Counted from the stretch's first letter, positions 10,526 to 22,561 are shown. The stretch: 60,000 nucleotides of DNA from Zygnema cylindricum (GCA_037447655.1 JBBHKE010000985.1:64001-124000); one strand, 5' to 3'. Translations and numbers: made by a program. The notes: generated from the letters alone by a model not told the origin.

Positions 10526-11100
10526 TAGATGATTTTATAAGATGGTAACTGAGAGAAACTCCCTCATTTTTTCCTGAATTCACCATTTTTTTAAAACTAT
10601 CATAATTCATATGTCTTAATATCTTATGCCACAACTCATTATCCGATTGGACATTAGAGAAGAGAACATCATTTTCTTTATATTCACCCATGTCCATCCG
10701 GTACATTTTGCTAGCATCTCTAGTTCCTGTTAGTGCTACTTTCCCTTTCTTACTAACAACCTGTCTACCTCCTTTCAGAATGATTTCAAAGCAATTGCTC
10801 TCCATTAATTATGTAAAAAAAAGATTTTTCTTGAAGTTTGGAACAAACAAAACATTGTGAAGGGTGCTTTCTACCGACTTTCCCCCCACATCTATCATCA
10901 AAGATACATCACCCTAAGCTCAGGTTTGAACACTCATGCCACAAACATAGTAAATACTCTTTGGAGATGTTTGCTGTGGATTCGTAAAAGCCGCCTTGTT
11001 CCAACACATATGGGCAGACGCTCTCGTTTCCATGATCTGTCCTGCATCCTTAGGACCCTCCATGGGTGCCGCAATAACAAATAATTCCGCATCCTCTGTG
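10526..11100 (-). pseudogene. Copia family A protease and GAG-pre-integrase region (A1)
   Basis: Minus reading gives LWHKILRHMNYDSFKKMV, a GAG-pre-integrase signature (usually WH.RLGH), preceded by KGGRQVVSKKGKV and SKMYRMD. Near 11060 the protease site reads METRAS, where copia normally has LDSGAS, so the catalytic Asp-Ser/Thr-Gly triad is lost (D to E and G to R). Frameshifts separate the pieces. The equivalent in copy A2 (27234-27437) retains the D. Confidence 0.75.
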
Positions 11101-11199
11101 TCATAAAAGCTTAAAGACTCATCAACATTAGTTGCAGAAGCTGAAAAAAGAGCATTTCCACGGGTAAGATTCCCAGAGAAGCCTTTGTGATATTGGCTT

Positions 11200-12049
11200 T
11201 GCTGCCAACCTCGTTAGTATAAACTTGCCTCATTAGCCTTTTTCATCTTAGGACAGTACCTGTATCCATGACCCTTCTCAGAACATTAAAAGCAAGTAGT
11301 AGAAGATGTCCTATTTTGCCTCTGATTATTCTGAGTAAACTAATTCCAATTCTGGTTAAATTGACTCTTGTTCTGATTAATCTGATTTCTTTTGTCAAAG
11401 TCTGTGGAAAAAGCTTCAACCTTTCCTTCTCTTTTATGAATTTTAGTATTAGTCTCTTCTTCCAATATAAGATTATATGCTAAGTGAAATGACCAGTTAG
11501 CTTTATCATGACTTTTTAACTGAACAAACACACCCTTCATGCTACTAGGGAGACCTCTAATAAGCAAAGTTGTCGGTTGAAACTCAGGAAATGACCCCCA
11601 GCAGAAGAGTGAGCATCAATGAGTGCACCAAAATTGTCAAAATACTCGACCATAGTACCCCCCAAGTATTTGTATCCCCAAATTTTTCCAGCCACCAAAA
11701 GCTCTTTCTGAACATTCGCTTTCTCAAAAGCGGATTTCAATGATGTCCAAATCTCGCTCGCCTTCTTTATTTTGAGTCGAGACATGACCAAATTTTCTGA
11801 AATACAAAGAAATAGATTGTTCCTTGCCATTGAATTTTGTTTTCGCTCAAGTTGGATTTGTTTCATCAAGGGAGCCATCTACGACCCCCAATAAGTCAAT
11901 AGTTTCAAACGACGATTCAACACCATCGCCGCCCTGTAAGCATACTTTTGGCCAATAAAGATAGGAATTCTTAACGAAAGGCCCATAACCTGTTTTTTTA
12001 CAACCATCGTTGCAGGAGGAGAACCAGCACTAGTAGTGGAAGTAGACAT
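11200..12049 (-). pseudogene. Copia family A gag (A1)
   Basis: Starts at ATG 12049 (MSTSTTSAGSPP). Minus frames give MARNNLFLCISENLVMSRLK, KASEIWTSLKSAFEKANVQK and LIRGLPSSMKGV, matching copia gag (UBN2-type). A degenerate CCHC zinc knuckle near 11250-11300 reads CF, stop, CSEKGHGYRYC, so a stop sits inside the knuckle. Several frameshifts are present. The N-terminal coding part aligns with A2 from its ATG at 28344. Confidence 0.85.
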
Positions 12050-12129
12050 GAAAAACAACAGAAACTATCAAAGTACCTACTCAACAGCCAACTTTGAACT
12101 GACACAAAATATGACTCAGATTACCAATA

Positions 12130-13019
12130 TACTTCAATATTTTCACAGTGATACAAAATATAGTAAAATGACAATTCCCAAAATTGCAGCTCAAATGACC
12201 AAGTAAATCATAAGATATGATGTTTAGAATTTTCCCAAAAATTGCTCTTATAAAATCATATTCCCAAAACTGGATACTACAAAATTGGCTAAGTCCTAAG
12301 TTATATACTCACAGTGTGTATCTACTGTTCTACACTAATTTGGGTAACCGTTACTACGATTATTATCCTGACTAACGACAAAGCATCCTACATGTATGTC
12401 ACTATACCGTAAAACCCTAATTATTATTTTCTAAAAACCTGATTAATATAACACTACTTTTTTTATTACACAACTACAAACCAATGTTATTCGGATATTT
12501 ACAGATGTTGAACCGTACACAAAACGTTCCAACTGTTAACAAAACGTTCCAAATGCTTAGTCAACAGTAATCAGTAAAGTCCAACTGAATGTCGTCGTGT
12601 AGTACGAAGCACCAGAGTGCTTCGTCACTTGTGGTCCCACGCCAATCTTGCTTGTGGTCCCTCTTGAATCACGCTTGAGGTCGCGGGTGAATCGCGTCCG
12701 TTGGAGCAAATTCGATCGATGATGGTACTGTCGAACTGTACCATATGTTTTCGGAATACCCGGGTCAGATCCCGTTCGTCTGATCATGTGAATCGAATTG
12801 TCAACAGTTTGACACGTATTGCTGACTGTCCGCGCCACTCGGAAAAAACCTACATACGTTCTTTCGCCAACACGTGTCCTTGCAAAAGTAAGATACACTC
12901 TATTGTACTAATTGCTACTGTAACGCTAATAAAGGTAAGTATTACAGTAGACTACTAGGAAAATTTCCTAAGTTATTTTTACCCCTATTAACTGAAATAA
13001 AGATTTATAAATTACAACA
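12130..13019 (-). mobile_element. 5' LTR of copia copy A1 (minus)
   Basis: Homologous along its length to 28430-29424. The 5' end on minus is TGTTGTAATTTATAAATC at 13019, matching TGTTAAGATTTGAAATC of A2, and it abuts a plus-strand family B fragment. It contains a minisatellite of about 25-30 bp (GTGGTCCCACG..) with three units at 12628-12701. A weak tRNA-Met primer-binding-like sequence (TTGGTAATCTGAGTC, minus) lies at 12112-12126, so the inner LTR border near 12130 is tentative. Confidence 0.65.
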
Positions 13020-13440
13020 GCTAATAGGGTCATGCAATAATTTATAGGAACAAGAGATATGTAGTTGCATTTGGGAGGGGATAACATTGACATCACCACT
13101 TGGAGTGATGCCAGTTATATGGATGCTTCGATGAGGAGGTGTACTTCTAGGTATGTATTGTATGTTGGGAATGGGGCTTGCTCTTAGATCAGTAAGCAAC
13201 AAAAGGTGATTGCTCAGTCCCACCATAGAGGTTGAGTATATGGCCCCTTGTGGGCTGTGAAAGAATTAATGTGGGTGAAATCCTTGCTTCAAAAACTTTG
13301 ATATATGACAAGTGGAGTGCAAAAAAGATTTTGTGTTACCTTTGGTGGTGGTGGTGGTGGAGAATCAGCTTTAACCCCTAAACCAATTTTCGTTTTCAAA
13401 AGGACTTACCGAGGGGTAAAAGAGAGAATGTCGGAATGCC
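13020..13440 (+). pseudogene. Copia family B RNase H end, PPT and LTR start (B1)
   Basis: Plus reading: FIGTRDM, stop, LHLGGDNIDITTWSDASYMD, then RRCTSRYVLYVGNG, a TAG where copy B2 has TGG of the WSS motif, and KQQKVIAQS. This is the copia RNase H block. At 13411-13428 GAGGGGTAAAAGAGAGAA resembles a polypurine tract and is followed by TGTCGGAATGCC, a plausible LTR start (copy B2 has TTGTGGAATGCC at 34103). Sequence past 13440 belongs to the minus gag-like gene. Confidence 0.75.
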
Positions 13441-13449
13441 CTTTCCTCT

Positions 13450-16400
13450 CATGATCACTTGTCTTTGCCAATAGCTTATCTTTCCTTTGATCTTTTGTGG
13501 TTTTCCGCAATTGCCTCCTACTTTTTCCAATGCCCACATTCTACAAAATCGGATCACTTGCAAACAATTCACTCATCCGAGACTGGTCTGAACACTCCTA
13601 TCCTTCTGGATCCTCCACTGAATATGAATCTTCCGTTTGTAAAGCTGTCATTTGCTGAGTTAGGTAAGCCAACCGTGCATCTTTCTCTAATTTCTTGGCC
13701 AACTTTGAAGAAGAAGCACCCTTGCTTGCGTTCTCTCTCATCAATGTATCAAGTTTGAGTTTGACTTCCAACAACTCTTTTTGTAATTTTGTCTCAAAAT
13801 GTGTTAGATTTCCAAATTATGCCCCCCAAACCGGATCGGGTTTGTTCCTCTCCCCTTCGGGTTGAAATGTCCAACAAGGGAGATAAATGTGACAAAAAGT
13901 GGGAATACTCATAAATGGTTTCCCGGTTACAAGGTTAGTCTTCAGATATTTAAACAATTCTTTCGGAATCCCGTGTTTTTAAAACATTGAACCACCGTAT
14001 GGCTCTGATATCCACACGCCTTATATGTCGTGTTAGGTACCACGCGCCTTGCATATCGTGTTAGGAGTGGAGAACTTTGCCTGCAAATCATCAGGAATGT
14101 TTTGATGGTCCAACTGAGGAAGCCTAATTTGACGAATTCTCTGAAATTCCACTTGTTGTGCATCTGATGTGTCACTTCATTTCCCTTTGTCCCAACCTCC
14201 CCTATCTTTCCCCTTTTTCTGATCACCAACTCCACGTGCCACATTCCGAGCATCTCGTTCGACGTGAATCTTTGCCCTCTTTACAGCTAACGCAACTAAT
14301 AAAGGTCTCGGACATTTTTGCCAACCATGTCCAACCTCTCCACAATTCTTACTAGCGAATAGGATCTGTCTATCCGCTCTATGAGCTTGCAGATTCGACT
14401 TTGCCAATCCTTTCCCTTTCATTGCTCGTGATGTGGCAGCAATCAATTCAGCATTGGTGACAAAACGTGTGTAGGATCCAGAAAATGCTTCCTCTTTGCG
14501 AACCTTCCCTATCATGGTCCTCTCTTGAGCTTCCAAATCTGCAAAGTGGTCATGGTATTTCTTAGCAATTGTAGCAAGATCAAAAGCACTGATAGGAAGA
14601 CTATTAAGAGCTTTCTCCGTTGTCCAATTTTCTAAATTTCGGGTCGTCTTCAGGTGAAGGGATTTCGACAACGTGTTTCAAACTTAGCAATTATCAACGG
14701 ATTTTTAATATCTTGCTGAGTTCGAACACAAAGGTTAGCAAGACGGTTATACATAGTGAGAGGAGTCTCATCAGAATTTTGTTTAAATTTATGAAACTCT
14801 CTCATGGAAGCCTCATTTTGCTCCGTATACTGAGTTTCCCATATACCCAGTAATGTGGTACAAGGTTGGGAATTCGCCTCCATCCTCGTAGCAGCAATAG
14901 CGGCATACTCTGATCTCTTCATCTGGGAGTAAGCCAATGTCTCATCACGTAACTTATAATCAAACGTGTACGTGGCTAAAATAGGGTGACGGATGGTTGC
15001 CGCGAGATCAGCCATCGGAGTAACATGGGCCTGGTCCAAAGTCGGGTCCGAAATCTTGATAGTTGGAGCAGTCAAACTGGTCTTCCACTCCATATAATCT
15101 AACAAAGCCCCTCCTGCCAATCGATCTACTATCATCAGAAATAACATCCGCTCTAAGTCGGCCGAAACCACACTGTTAACTTCAGCGGCATAAAAAGACT
15201 CCCATTGGAGTTTAAACAAAGAAAAAGAAATGTCCGATGCATCCCCACTAAATAACCTCGAGTTATCCCCCATCCGGAAACTGTCCTCAAAAGGCAATCA
15301 AAATCCTCTATTTTCTAAAGAAGTGGTATAAAAGATAGGAGTAATAGGGTTCACCAAAGACGACACACTCACGGTCGGTGAAGGAGGATCGAGTGGCTCC
15401 AAAATATAATAAAAAATCAGGAACCAATGACAAGGATCTTGGAGAATAAAGTGAAGATCGGGTGGATGGTGATGAAGGAGTGGGATGAGATGAAATTGAT
15501 TTATCTATGATATTACCTCCATCACCCTGCTGGTGTAAATGTTTCTCGTCATCAATAGGTGGGGGATGGGAATGATAAGAGTTAAAAGTAGGGTTGAAGG
15601 GTAAACCTCCAGTAGGAGGAATAGGGGAAATGGGTGAAGATGGTGTCGAAGACAAGGGGGAGGAGCTAGAGGGGGAAAGAGGAGAAGGAGAAGGGTTTGT
15701 TTTGATATGGGGAAGGATAAGGGGTATAGCTATAGGTATGGGTGAGATTTGCTGCAACCTAATTTCCAAATTTTCTCGTATTTTCTGAAAATTCTCCTTT
15801 AAAATCACCCCTGGATCTAGTCGAAGTATAACTCTCCGATTGTCTGTTCCATTTGGTGATGAAATGGGTGTTGCGTTTGTCTCCGTCTTTTCTAGTACAA
15901 ATGCATCAGATCCAGAAAGAGTGTCATCAGTCTCTATAACCCTTGGTGGTCTCTTCTTAGGAAATCGCCCCACCCCTAATGGATCAGCTGCTCGCCTTGA
16001 CGATTCCCCTACTTCCCTTCTAATTTTCCTCACCTCTCGAATCTCAATCTTTTCCTTCCCACTCTTTCCCAACTCTGTTGGAATATCCTTCTCTACCCCA
16101 ATGTTCAATTTAACTTGGATGGCAGACATTAACGCGGTTAGGTCAAATCGTTGGTGTCCCACCGAACGCATAATGGGAGGGAAAAGTGGGTCAATAGGAG
16201 GAGGGGTTGGAAGAAGATGCTCGAATCGAGAAGGAATAGGTGTTGGAATATTTTCTATGTCAAGGATCTCTTCTAAAGGTGCTTCTCTTGAATCAAGAGC
16301 TCTAGCAGACCTGTATCAAAAAAGAATGGAGTCTAGTTCCGGATTGTTGGTCGGAGTAAGTACCAATGATGGAATTGGAACTAAATCATCTCTCGGCCCT

Positions 16401-17513
16401 ATTCTACCTATGCCATACTCTTCCTCCACTATAACTCCAATACCTGCCAATTTTTTGGAGAAAAGTCTCCAATCTCGTTTTGCAACCACGGGTGGAGCCT
16501 CTCGGTCCCTTTCCTCTCCTTCCCTAAAAAGTGGTTCTCTAGGTGTTCCTATTTTTCCCTCTTCCTCAAGTAACTCCGAAATTTGGACCGGTAAATTAGG
16601 TTGTATATCTTCTACAACTAATTTCGAAACTACCCCTCTTTGCTCTTGATTTCCCCCCTCCCCTATGGGTGAGAGATTATCAACAATTATTCCCTCTTTC
16701 GAAGAAACCCTGCCAAAATTGGGAGAAGGTGATGAAGATGTGGGAAAATTCAATGTTGAGGGATCTCCTAGGTCCAATATAGGCCTCCTAGCTGTTAGAT
16801 ATCTCGGATTTCGTCTTCCATAACCGCTCCCCAAAGAAACGGATTCGGCAGACAAAAAATCAGAATGTGGTAGCGGAGACATCTTCGGTTTTTCCTTCCC
16901 CTGGCTCCTCCATGATTTTGACACATGTGCTCTTGACCTAGATCCTCTAGCCATGATTTGGACACATGTGCTCTTGACCTAGATCCTCTATTATTATCTT
17001 TAGGACCCCTGTGATCACGTGATTGTTGCCCATACAAAACCCTAAGCTCGTTCCTCCCAACAGTGTCATGTAAATTTGGTGGTGGAACCGGGAACTTAAG
17101 GTGAGGTTGCATAGAGCGGGTAGCTGGTCCAATTATAGGAGAGTGAGTAGAAGCAGCCGAATAATATGAAGGAGAATCTGAAGCCCTTCTAGTTGGTGGA
17201 AATGGCCTAGATGCTCGTCTTCGCTCGACAAATTTGGCTAGAATGGGGAAATCTTCAGTGGACATCCCAATAGGAGGAGTGGATGGAAGAGGAAAAAATA
17301 AGGGAGGACTCGGGAGATTTGGAATGTCAAACCCTAAAAAACCCTAAAAAACCCCGATGGCACCAATGGCATCCCCGAATCTGCAGAAATTTGGCCAGCC
17401 CTCCGGGAGGAAGAGCTAGTTTTACCCATTTCCGGGGTTCCAAACATGTCTCTACGAGGTGCCCCCCCACCTCCCCTTCTATTCCAACATCCATCTATAA
17501 TTGTTTTTGACAT
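13450..17513 (-). pseudogene. Very long gag-like polyprotein of an LTR element (broken)
   Basis: Starts at ATG 17513 (MSKTIIDGCWNRRGG) and can be followed for about 1,300 codons on minus. In order: Pro/Ser/Arg-rich N-terminal region (17513-15310); a gag core (15297-14650) with GDNSRLFSGDASDISF, LAGGALLDYMEW and EFHKFKQNSDETPLTMYNRL, the last resembling Ty3-type gag; two zinc knuckles, SKNCGEVGHGWQKC (about 14300) and YKACGYQSHTVVQC (about 14020), each lacking only the first Cys (Ser, Tyr); and a coiled-coil-like tail LQKELLEVKLKLDTLMREN (13770). Lesions seen: a 41-bp tandem duplication at 16910, an in-frame TGA at 16316, frameshifts near 17330, 15300 and 14660, and stops in the tail. No protease, RT or integrase follows; the left end is cut at family B. 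Gag identity is good, superfamily uncertain. Confidence 0.7.
16910..16991. repeat. 41-bp tandem duplication inside the gag-like gene
   Basis: Two adjacent 41-bp copies (16910-16950 and 16951-16991), beginning CCATGATTT and ending GATCCTCTA, with one or two differences. 41 is not a multiple of three, so the duplication shifts the minus reading frame exactly where the two long open segments change frame. Confidence 0.9.
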
Positions 17514-18854
17514 TTTTAAATAAAAAAAAAACTGAAATCAAAGACACAAGTGCACCTTATAAAACACAACAATGCACGGTCTCTCAGTTCTTTCTTATCG
17601 CGAGCTTTAATATCACCAAGCTCGGTGGGCTTTGCTAACAACTTTAAACAAAAGAAAGTCAACCATAACCCTAATCCAATTAACAAATCAAATCAAAATG
17701 GAAATAATTTAGACTGCCATTACATTTATGACAGTGATCTCTGCATTTATGACAGTGATATTTGCAGACTTAACAATATTACCTTCTACCTTACTCTATC
17801 AGAAGCCATTCACCATGATACATAAACATATTACAAATAATTTCCAACAAAACAAGTAACAACCAAGCGTCCATGGATGCAAACTTAATTAGGGTTTGAC
17901 CCACCCAGAGTAGCAATCTAAGGCAACGAAAAACTCCCGCGATCAGAATCCAAAGGTCCAAAAACCCACGGATCCCTCCAAATTAGGGATCCGTCCAACT
18001 CCCTCCTTCAGAACCCCAAGGACTATTGCAATCAGAAAGCCCCAAGTATCCTTGTTGCCAAGCAAGACACTAATTGACTAAATACAAGGCAATTCCAAAA
18101 TGATCCAAAGATGGTAAAAAGGAGGCAGGCAAAATAGCTCTTTTCTGATGAATTAAGGTTTCGGAAGGCGACAGAACTGAGAGACAGTTCTGAGCCTTCA
18201 TTTTCCAATAAAATATTGAGTTCCAACAACCTAAAGTACTTAGAACTAACACTTAGCATAAAAAACTGACACTACGGGACTCATTCTATGTTTAATTACC
18301 AAAAACGTCAGAACTTCTAACTTATATAAAGTCGGTTGGACAGCCTGTACTAATTTCCAACCGGCAAAAGCAATCATTACTTCAAAAAGTCAATAGTTAT
18401 CCTATATTATGCAGTTTACAGAAATTTCCATATCTCTAATAATATCCTTCTGATCAATCCAAACAAATATTCATTACAAAGTTATTAAAAGTTTCTATCT
18501 ATCAGTATAAAAAACAGCATGTGGAACCTAGTCGTTGAAAAGATATTGAACGTCAAAGTTTCTAAAATCTGCACCAAGACACTACTTTGACCTCACATAT
18601 CTTCTATCCTAATTATCCAAATTAAGTGAAATAAAGTTATATTAGCTATGCTACATAGACTCTAATAGGGAATTTAATTACAGAATAAAATAATAATCTG
18701 GTTGATCATTATCGTCTCTCAAAAATAGCTTATGGTGTAGTGCCGGCTCAATATTGACAAACTCCAAAATGGGTCCGAAACTACATCCAATGAAGTAGTA
18801 ATAGCGTCGAAAATACTCCATAGGCAATAAATATAATCATGCATCACACATATG
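17514..18854. other. Possible leader/LTR of the gag-like element; nothing certain
   Basis: This stretch lies upstream of the minus gag-like start, so it should contain that element's leader and LTR, but no primer-binding site or LTR pair is visible. A 21-bp tandem duplicate (CATTTATGACAGTGAT..) sits at 17722-17763. A plus-strand TATA-like TTATATAAAG occurs near 18323. No gene recognised. Confidence 0.4.
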
Positions 18855-19732
18855 CTAAGAGGCTCCTGAATCAATGATCCATCCTTCTTCAAGAGCTCTT
18901 TTCACTCCACCGAAAGCACACTTTTGCCTCTTTGGAATCTCGGGCTCACCATTCACCTCCAACTCTTCGTTGAGGAGAAAATCTGCATCATCATCATCGG
19001 AGTCCTCTTGCATGACTTGTGTCGCCACAAATGACTATTTTTTCCTTCCGGCCGGTTTTCCATTCAGTTCCTCCTTCAATCTTAACTCCGTCAACTTAGT
19101 GCACTCCGCCATGTTGTGTTTTGGCTTCTCACAAAAATAAAAAAGCCCTTTCGGAGCCCTTAGTCCATATCCGTCATGGTATCCTCTTCCTCCTCCACCA
19201 AATTTCCCATAAGGTTTCTTCAAATCGTTATCCCCCCAGTTAGTACTAGCAGCCAATGCTTGAACACTCTTTCCTCCCCTACGTACTTTTCTGTACTAAA
19301 AACATTCCCACAACCGATTTCCTGATCCAAAGATGATCTGAGAATTCCTAAACCTTGTTAAAAATGTTCTCATAATCATCTAGGAGTTTCATTAACAAAG
19401 TATTCACCTTCTCTTTCTCGGTCTCCCTTTTCCCCGCACTCTCCAACTACATGAATTAACCATCCAAATCATTACAAATATCTAACATTTTTCCCCGTTT
19501 GTACACATATGCCCCACAGCTTCAGCTACTCAATCATACCACTCTTCTCAATGTCGACAAGAGCTTCTTACAACTCGTCTCCCCTCTCAACAAGAAGATG
19601 AGGTGTAGCAATTCCTTGAGTGAGATGCCCGAGAATAAAATGAGTCGCCACGGTATTTCTGAAATCCCAGATTTTAATATCATTCGTGTTTGTTTTCTGA
19701 ACAGGTGCTACTGGAGCCAATCCACTAGCCAT
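18855..19732 (-). pseudogene. Copia family C gag and protease start (copy C1)
   Basis: Minus ATG at 19732 opens MASGLAPVAPVQKTNTNDIK, IWDFRNTVATHF, with stops soon after. Downstream, TNWGDNDLKKPYGKFGGGGR precedes a zinc knuckle FYFCEKPKHNMAEC (19142-19101) whose first Cys is Phe. After an acidic linker comes LEEGWIIDSGAS, stop, HMC: the aspartic protease site with its DSGA intact but a stop two residues on. Truncated at about 18855 right after the protease start. Copy C2 at 38311-39010 is colinear. Confidence 0.8.
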
Positions 19733-20199
19733 TTATGTGATTTTCTCCCTCCCCATCTCCTTCCCTATGTCCGACACGATGCTTTCTCTAACATCCTCTA
19801 CCCCCTCTGCCCTTGCAGATCCTCCTTTGAACCCAGATCCTCCAAACCGTGGTGGAACTCCTAATTTAGCGGATGGCCCACGCACAAAGCAACTCATAAT
19901 GCCCCATAGGCTTTTTTCAAACAATGCACCCTTATAAGTGTTTCCCAATAGATGAACCCTGTTCCATTAAAAATGGGCACCCTAGAAGGTGGGCACATAA
20001 CCTGTATTCATAAAACCTCCATTGGTACATAGAATGTCCAGCTTATATGAAGCCTCTAGGGTAATATATGCAATTTTGAATTTGACAATGAATAAGGGTA
20101 CTTTCCCATGTGCTAAAGTTACAGTTATTTTTCTGTCGTTTTCTTTTATAACTTGGAAAAAAAGGAAAAAATCTGCAGCCGTACCCAAAAATTCAAATT
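19733..20199. other. Sequence upstream of copia C1, unassigned
   Basis: A minus open frame (19948-19733) ending EDVRESIVSDIGKEMG runs directly into the C1 gag start and may be leader or gag-related. The rest shows nothing recognisable. Confidence 0.35.
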
Positions 20200-21117
20200 A
20201 TCACCGTACAAGTTGCGTTCCATTAAAACTTTAGCTGTACCGCAGTCTGTGGTCTATCGCGATGCAGTTTATCGTTAAGCGAGTTTCGACCCACTTTCGC
20301 GTCCTTCCAGATCATCCTCAAACTTTAATAAAATCACCTCGAGAGGTGATTTTAAATAAAGTTCCACGACGTGGGCGAATTTGCATATGATTTTGCACGC
20401 GTCGGAGGTTTTTGACAAAATTTTCGTCAAAAAAAAATCCACTGCACGTTTACAGCCTGTACGTACTTTTTTCCATGCACCTTTTTCCGTACAGAGGCAG
20501 TGGAGGGGTCTCGACCAAAGGACGCCATTTCGCAAAAGCGAAGTCCATGAAAGCGCCTCTCTCTCTCTCCCTCTCCCACTAACGCGTATATCTCACAATT
20601 CTTACAATGAAAAAAGGCAAGAAAGGTATCAAATGAGAGATCTATGAAAACGATTTTTTTTGATTATCTTTGAGCGTAATTTGATGGCAAGTAGAGTAGG
20701 AAAATACAAAAAATAACAATCGGAAAATCATGGCGGAAAGTTTTAGAAATTGTGATGTGGGCGCTGTCATAGTTGAGCGTGACGCGCGTGACGTCACAAT
20801 ATCACAAACCCTAAACATTTGCAATACCTCCACGTCAACAATGTGGCGTGCAGATAAAGCGAAGTGACAAAAACTGTTCAATGTGCGGGTGGACGTTTAA
20901 AATCGAAATTGAGTGGAAGTTTTGCAATATTTTGTGTACCGTTTATGTGTCAGGTGTTTCGTACACGTCTACGCTTTTCACTTTTTGAAGTAACAAGTTA
21001 TTTGCGATTACATCGGAATGCTCATAAAGATGTACGGAGAATCTTCGCTAGAAACAAAGTTACAAGATTAAAGTTTCGGTTACATGGGAAAGTGCCCTAA
21101 GTCCCATCCGGGGACGC
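20200..21117. repeat. Dispersed repeat F, copy 1
   Basis: Colinear with 43370-44380: AAAACTTTAGCTGTAC, CCTTTTTCCGTAC, GGGGTCTCG, GTCCATGAAAG, a short CT tract, GATTATCTTTGAG, ATCATGGCGGAAAG, GCGTGACGTCACAATATCAC, AACCCTAAACAT and GTTACATGGGAAAGTGCCCTAA. No frame is shared between copies. It contains a perfect 12-bp-arm hairpin (TAAAATCACCTC / GAGGTGATTTTA) at 20329-20354. Confidence 0.7.
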
Positions 21118-21480
21118 AAAAACTTTGACTGACTACACCCCTATGTAGCCTAGACTCCCTTGAGTTCGCTGCAAAAAAATCATTGAAATTGCTTCCTTGA
21201 GCATTAAGTTATCAATGGTCAAAGATGACCTATTTGTATAGATGCTCTTTGGTAAAGAGATTGAAATCCAAGAAATATGTTAAGTCCTAAACTACCTCTA
21301 TATGCGTACTACTAGTGTACCTATCAATCAAAAGACTGTTAGGTACAATAAGGTACGAGTACTGCTGTACTTTTCGTACGGCCATAGTATGGCATGGCCG
21401 CTCTGCTGACACGTGTCTCCTCCGTGATGCCCGCTGTCCGATTAACCCTTGCCACGTGTCATCCGCCAACATATGCTCAG
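21118..21480 (-). repeat. LTR-like repeat G, copy 1
   Basis: Matches the reverse complement of 52800-53115: GACTACACCC, AGCCTAGACTCC, TTGAGTTCGCTGCAAAAA, TTGAGCATTAAGTTAT and GTATAGATG. The other copy has TGTATAAATATGATG (TATA-like) on plus, so the repeat may be an LTR. Two ACGTG motifs (GACACGTGTC near 21410, GCCACGTGTC near 21450) lie in the part that would be upstream of the TATA. Confidence 0.55.
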
Positions 21481-21934
21481 CAAACCGCCAAAAACCACTC
21501 TAGAATTCCGGCTCCTCCGCGAGCCGTTGATCGCGAATGACTTTCGATTCCATCTGTAGAAATTCGATGTCGTTGCCTGCGATACTTCATTTTGTGCGGT
21601 CCTACACGTTTCATGTTTATTTTGTCCTGTAATATGTTAAATGAAGTATGCCTATGCGATACAATATAACTATGTATTAAATCCAACCTGTGTATCGTTT
21701 CTTCAAGATCTACCGGATAAGGCTGATGGCTATGTCGTACAACAATCTTATTGGAGGTACTCATATCAAATCCCTCTAGTGACCGCCTAACTTTTGTATG
21801 AAAATAAAACTTATGCTTTGTCTCCTTGCCTATATGGGGCAACCATGGCTGCCTGCAAGTCCTTAGTGACTACGACAAATATGAGGGTTGCTTTAAGACC
21901 AAAAGAACAAGACTATTAAATACCTTTTTCAACA
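21481..21934. other. Unassigned stretch
   Basis: A minus open frame of 121 codons covers 21842-21477 but resembles nothing I recognise and has no supporting splice or promoter context. No repeat relationship was seen. Confidence 0.35.
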
Positions 21935-22180
21935 AGATGTATACGATACATTCCAATAAGAGAGTGTGTACCCAACTCGAAGACAACGGGCGCAGATAAA
22001 TAGTGCTTCTCGATTATGGCCATTTATTTTTTTTGGTTTTTGACATTATTACATTTGTTAAAGCTAAAAATCTACAATACCGTGGACGACATGTGTTTTT
22101 CCTTCCTTCGACATTTGTACAGGCTCTTTGTTTGACGTAAATAAAATAATAGATGAAACTTACACAAAAAGCAAAGTTCC
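21935..22180. repeat. R-repeat 3' part, second copy
   Basis: Direct repeat of 8605-8865 (GTATACGATACATTCCAATA, GACAACGGGCGCAGATAAA, CCTTCCTTCGACATTTG, GATGAAACTTACACAAAA). Lacks the upstream R blocks. Confidence 0.8.
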
Positions 22181-22561
22181 AAAGATAGCGAAAGCATTCA
22201 ATAAATTATCACAAGAGAGATAACATTCTACGGAAGCCAATATATTCCATGTGAACTTTTTCTTTACAAAGATTAACTCTCTTCCGCCTCTTAGCTTCAA
22301 TATATATAACTTCATACGTAATTTCATCATTTCAAGCTACACAAAACAACATACACAAAATGCGCACTTAGCACTTAATAATCAAATAGTGTATATACTC
22401 AAAACGCCAAAGTACCAAAGTACAAACCAAACTTATACCTCAAACGTACACTTCAAAAGTATTTTTTTGACTTGACAATAGAAAAAAAAACTTCCGCAAT
22501 TATAAGAATCTACTTAAAAATAGTAGAACGAATAAAATCACACACTTTAACTAAAAAATAA
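22181..22561. other. AT-rich stretch, nothing recognised
   Basis: Low-complexity A/C-rich sequence (ACACAAAACAACATACAC and similar). Its start vaguely resembles 7900-7930 (TTTTTCTTTACA.AAAGATT). No gene. Confidence 0.4.

Noticed and set aside
14002-14014. Minus TGGATATCAGAGC resembling a tRNA-Met primer-binding site
   Set aside because: It lies inside the second zinc-knuckle coding sequence of the gag-like gene, has an extra base and no LTR end before it; chance match.
15840-16649. 269-codon open frame on plus
   Set aside because: It is antisense to the gag-like gene, whose minus frames show gag motifs and zinc knuckles; the plus frame resembles nothing.
17332-17356. Telomere-like ACCCTAAAAAACCCTAAAAAAC
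   Set aside because: Only two units with extra A, located within the coding part of the gag-like gene; not an interstitial telomere array.
21477-21842. 121-codon minus open frame
   Set aside because: No motif, no splice or promoter context, no second copy; kept only as unassigned sequence.
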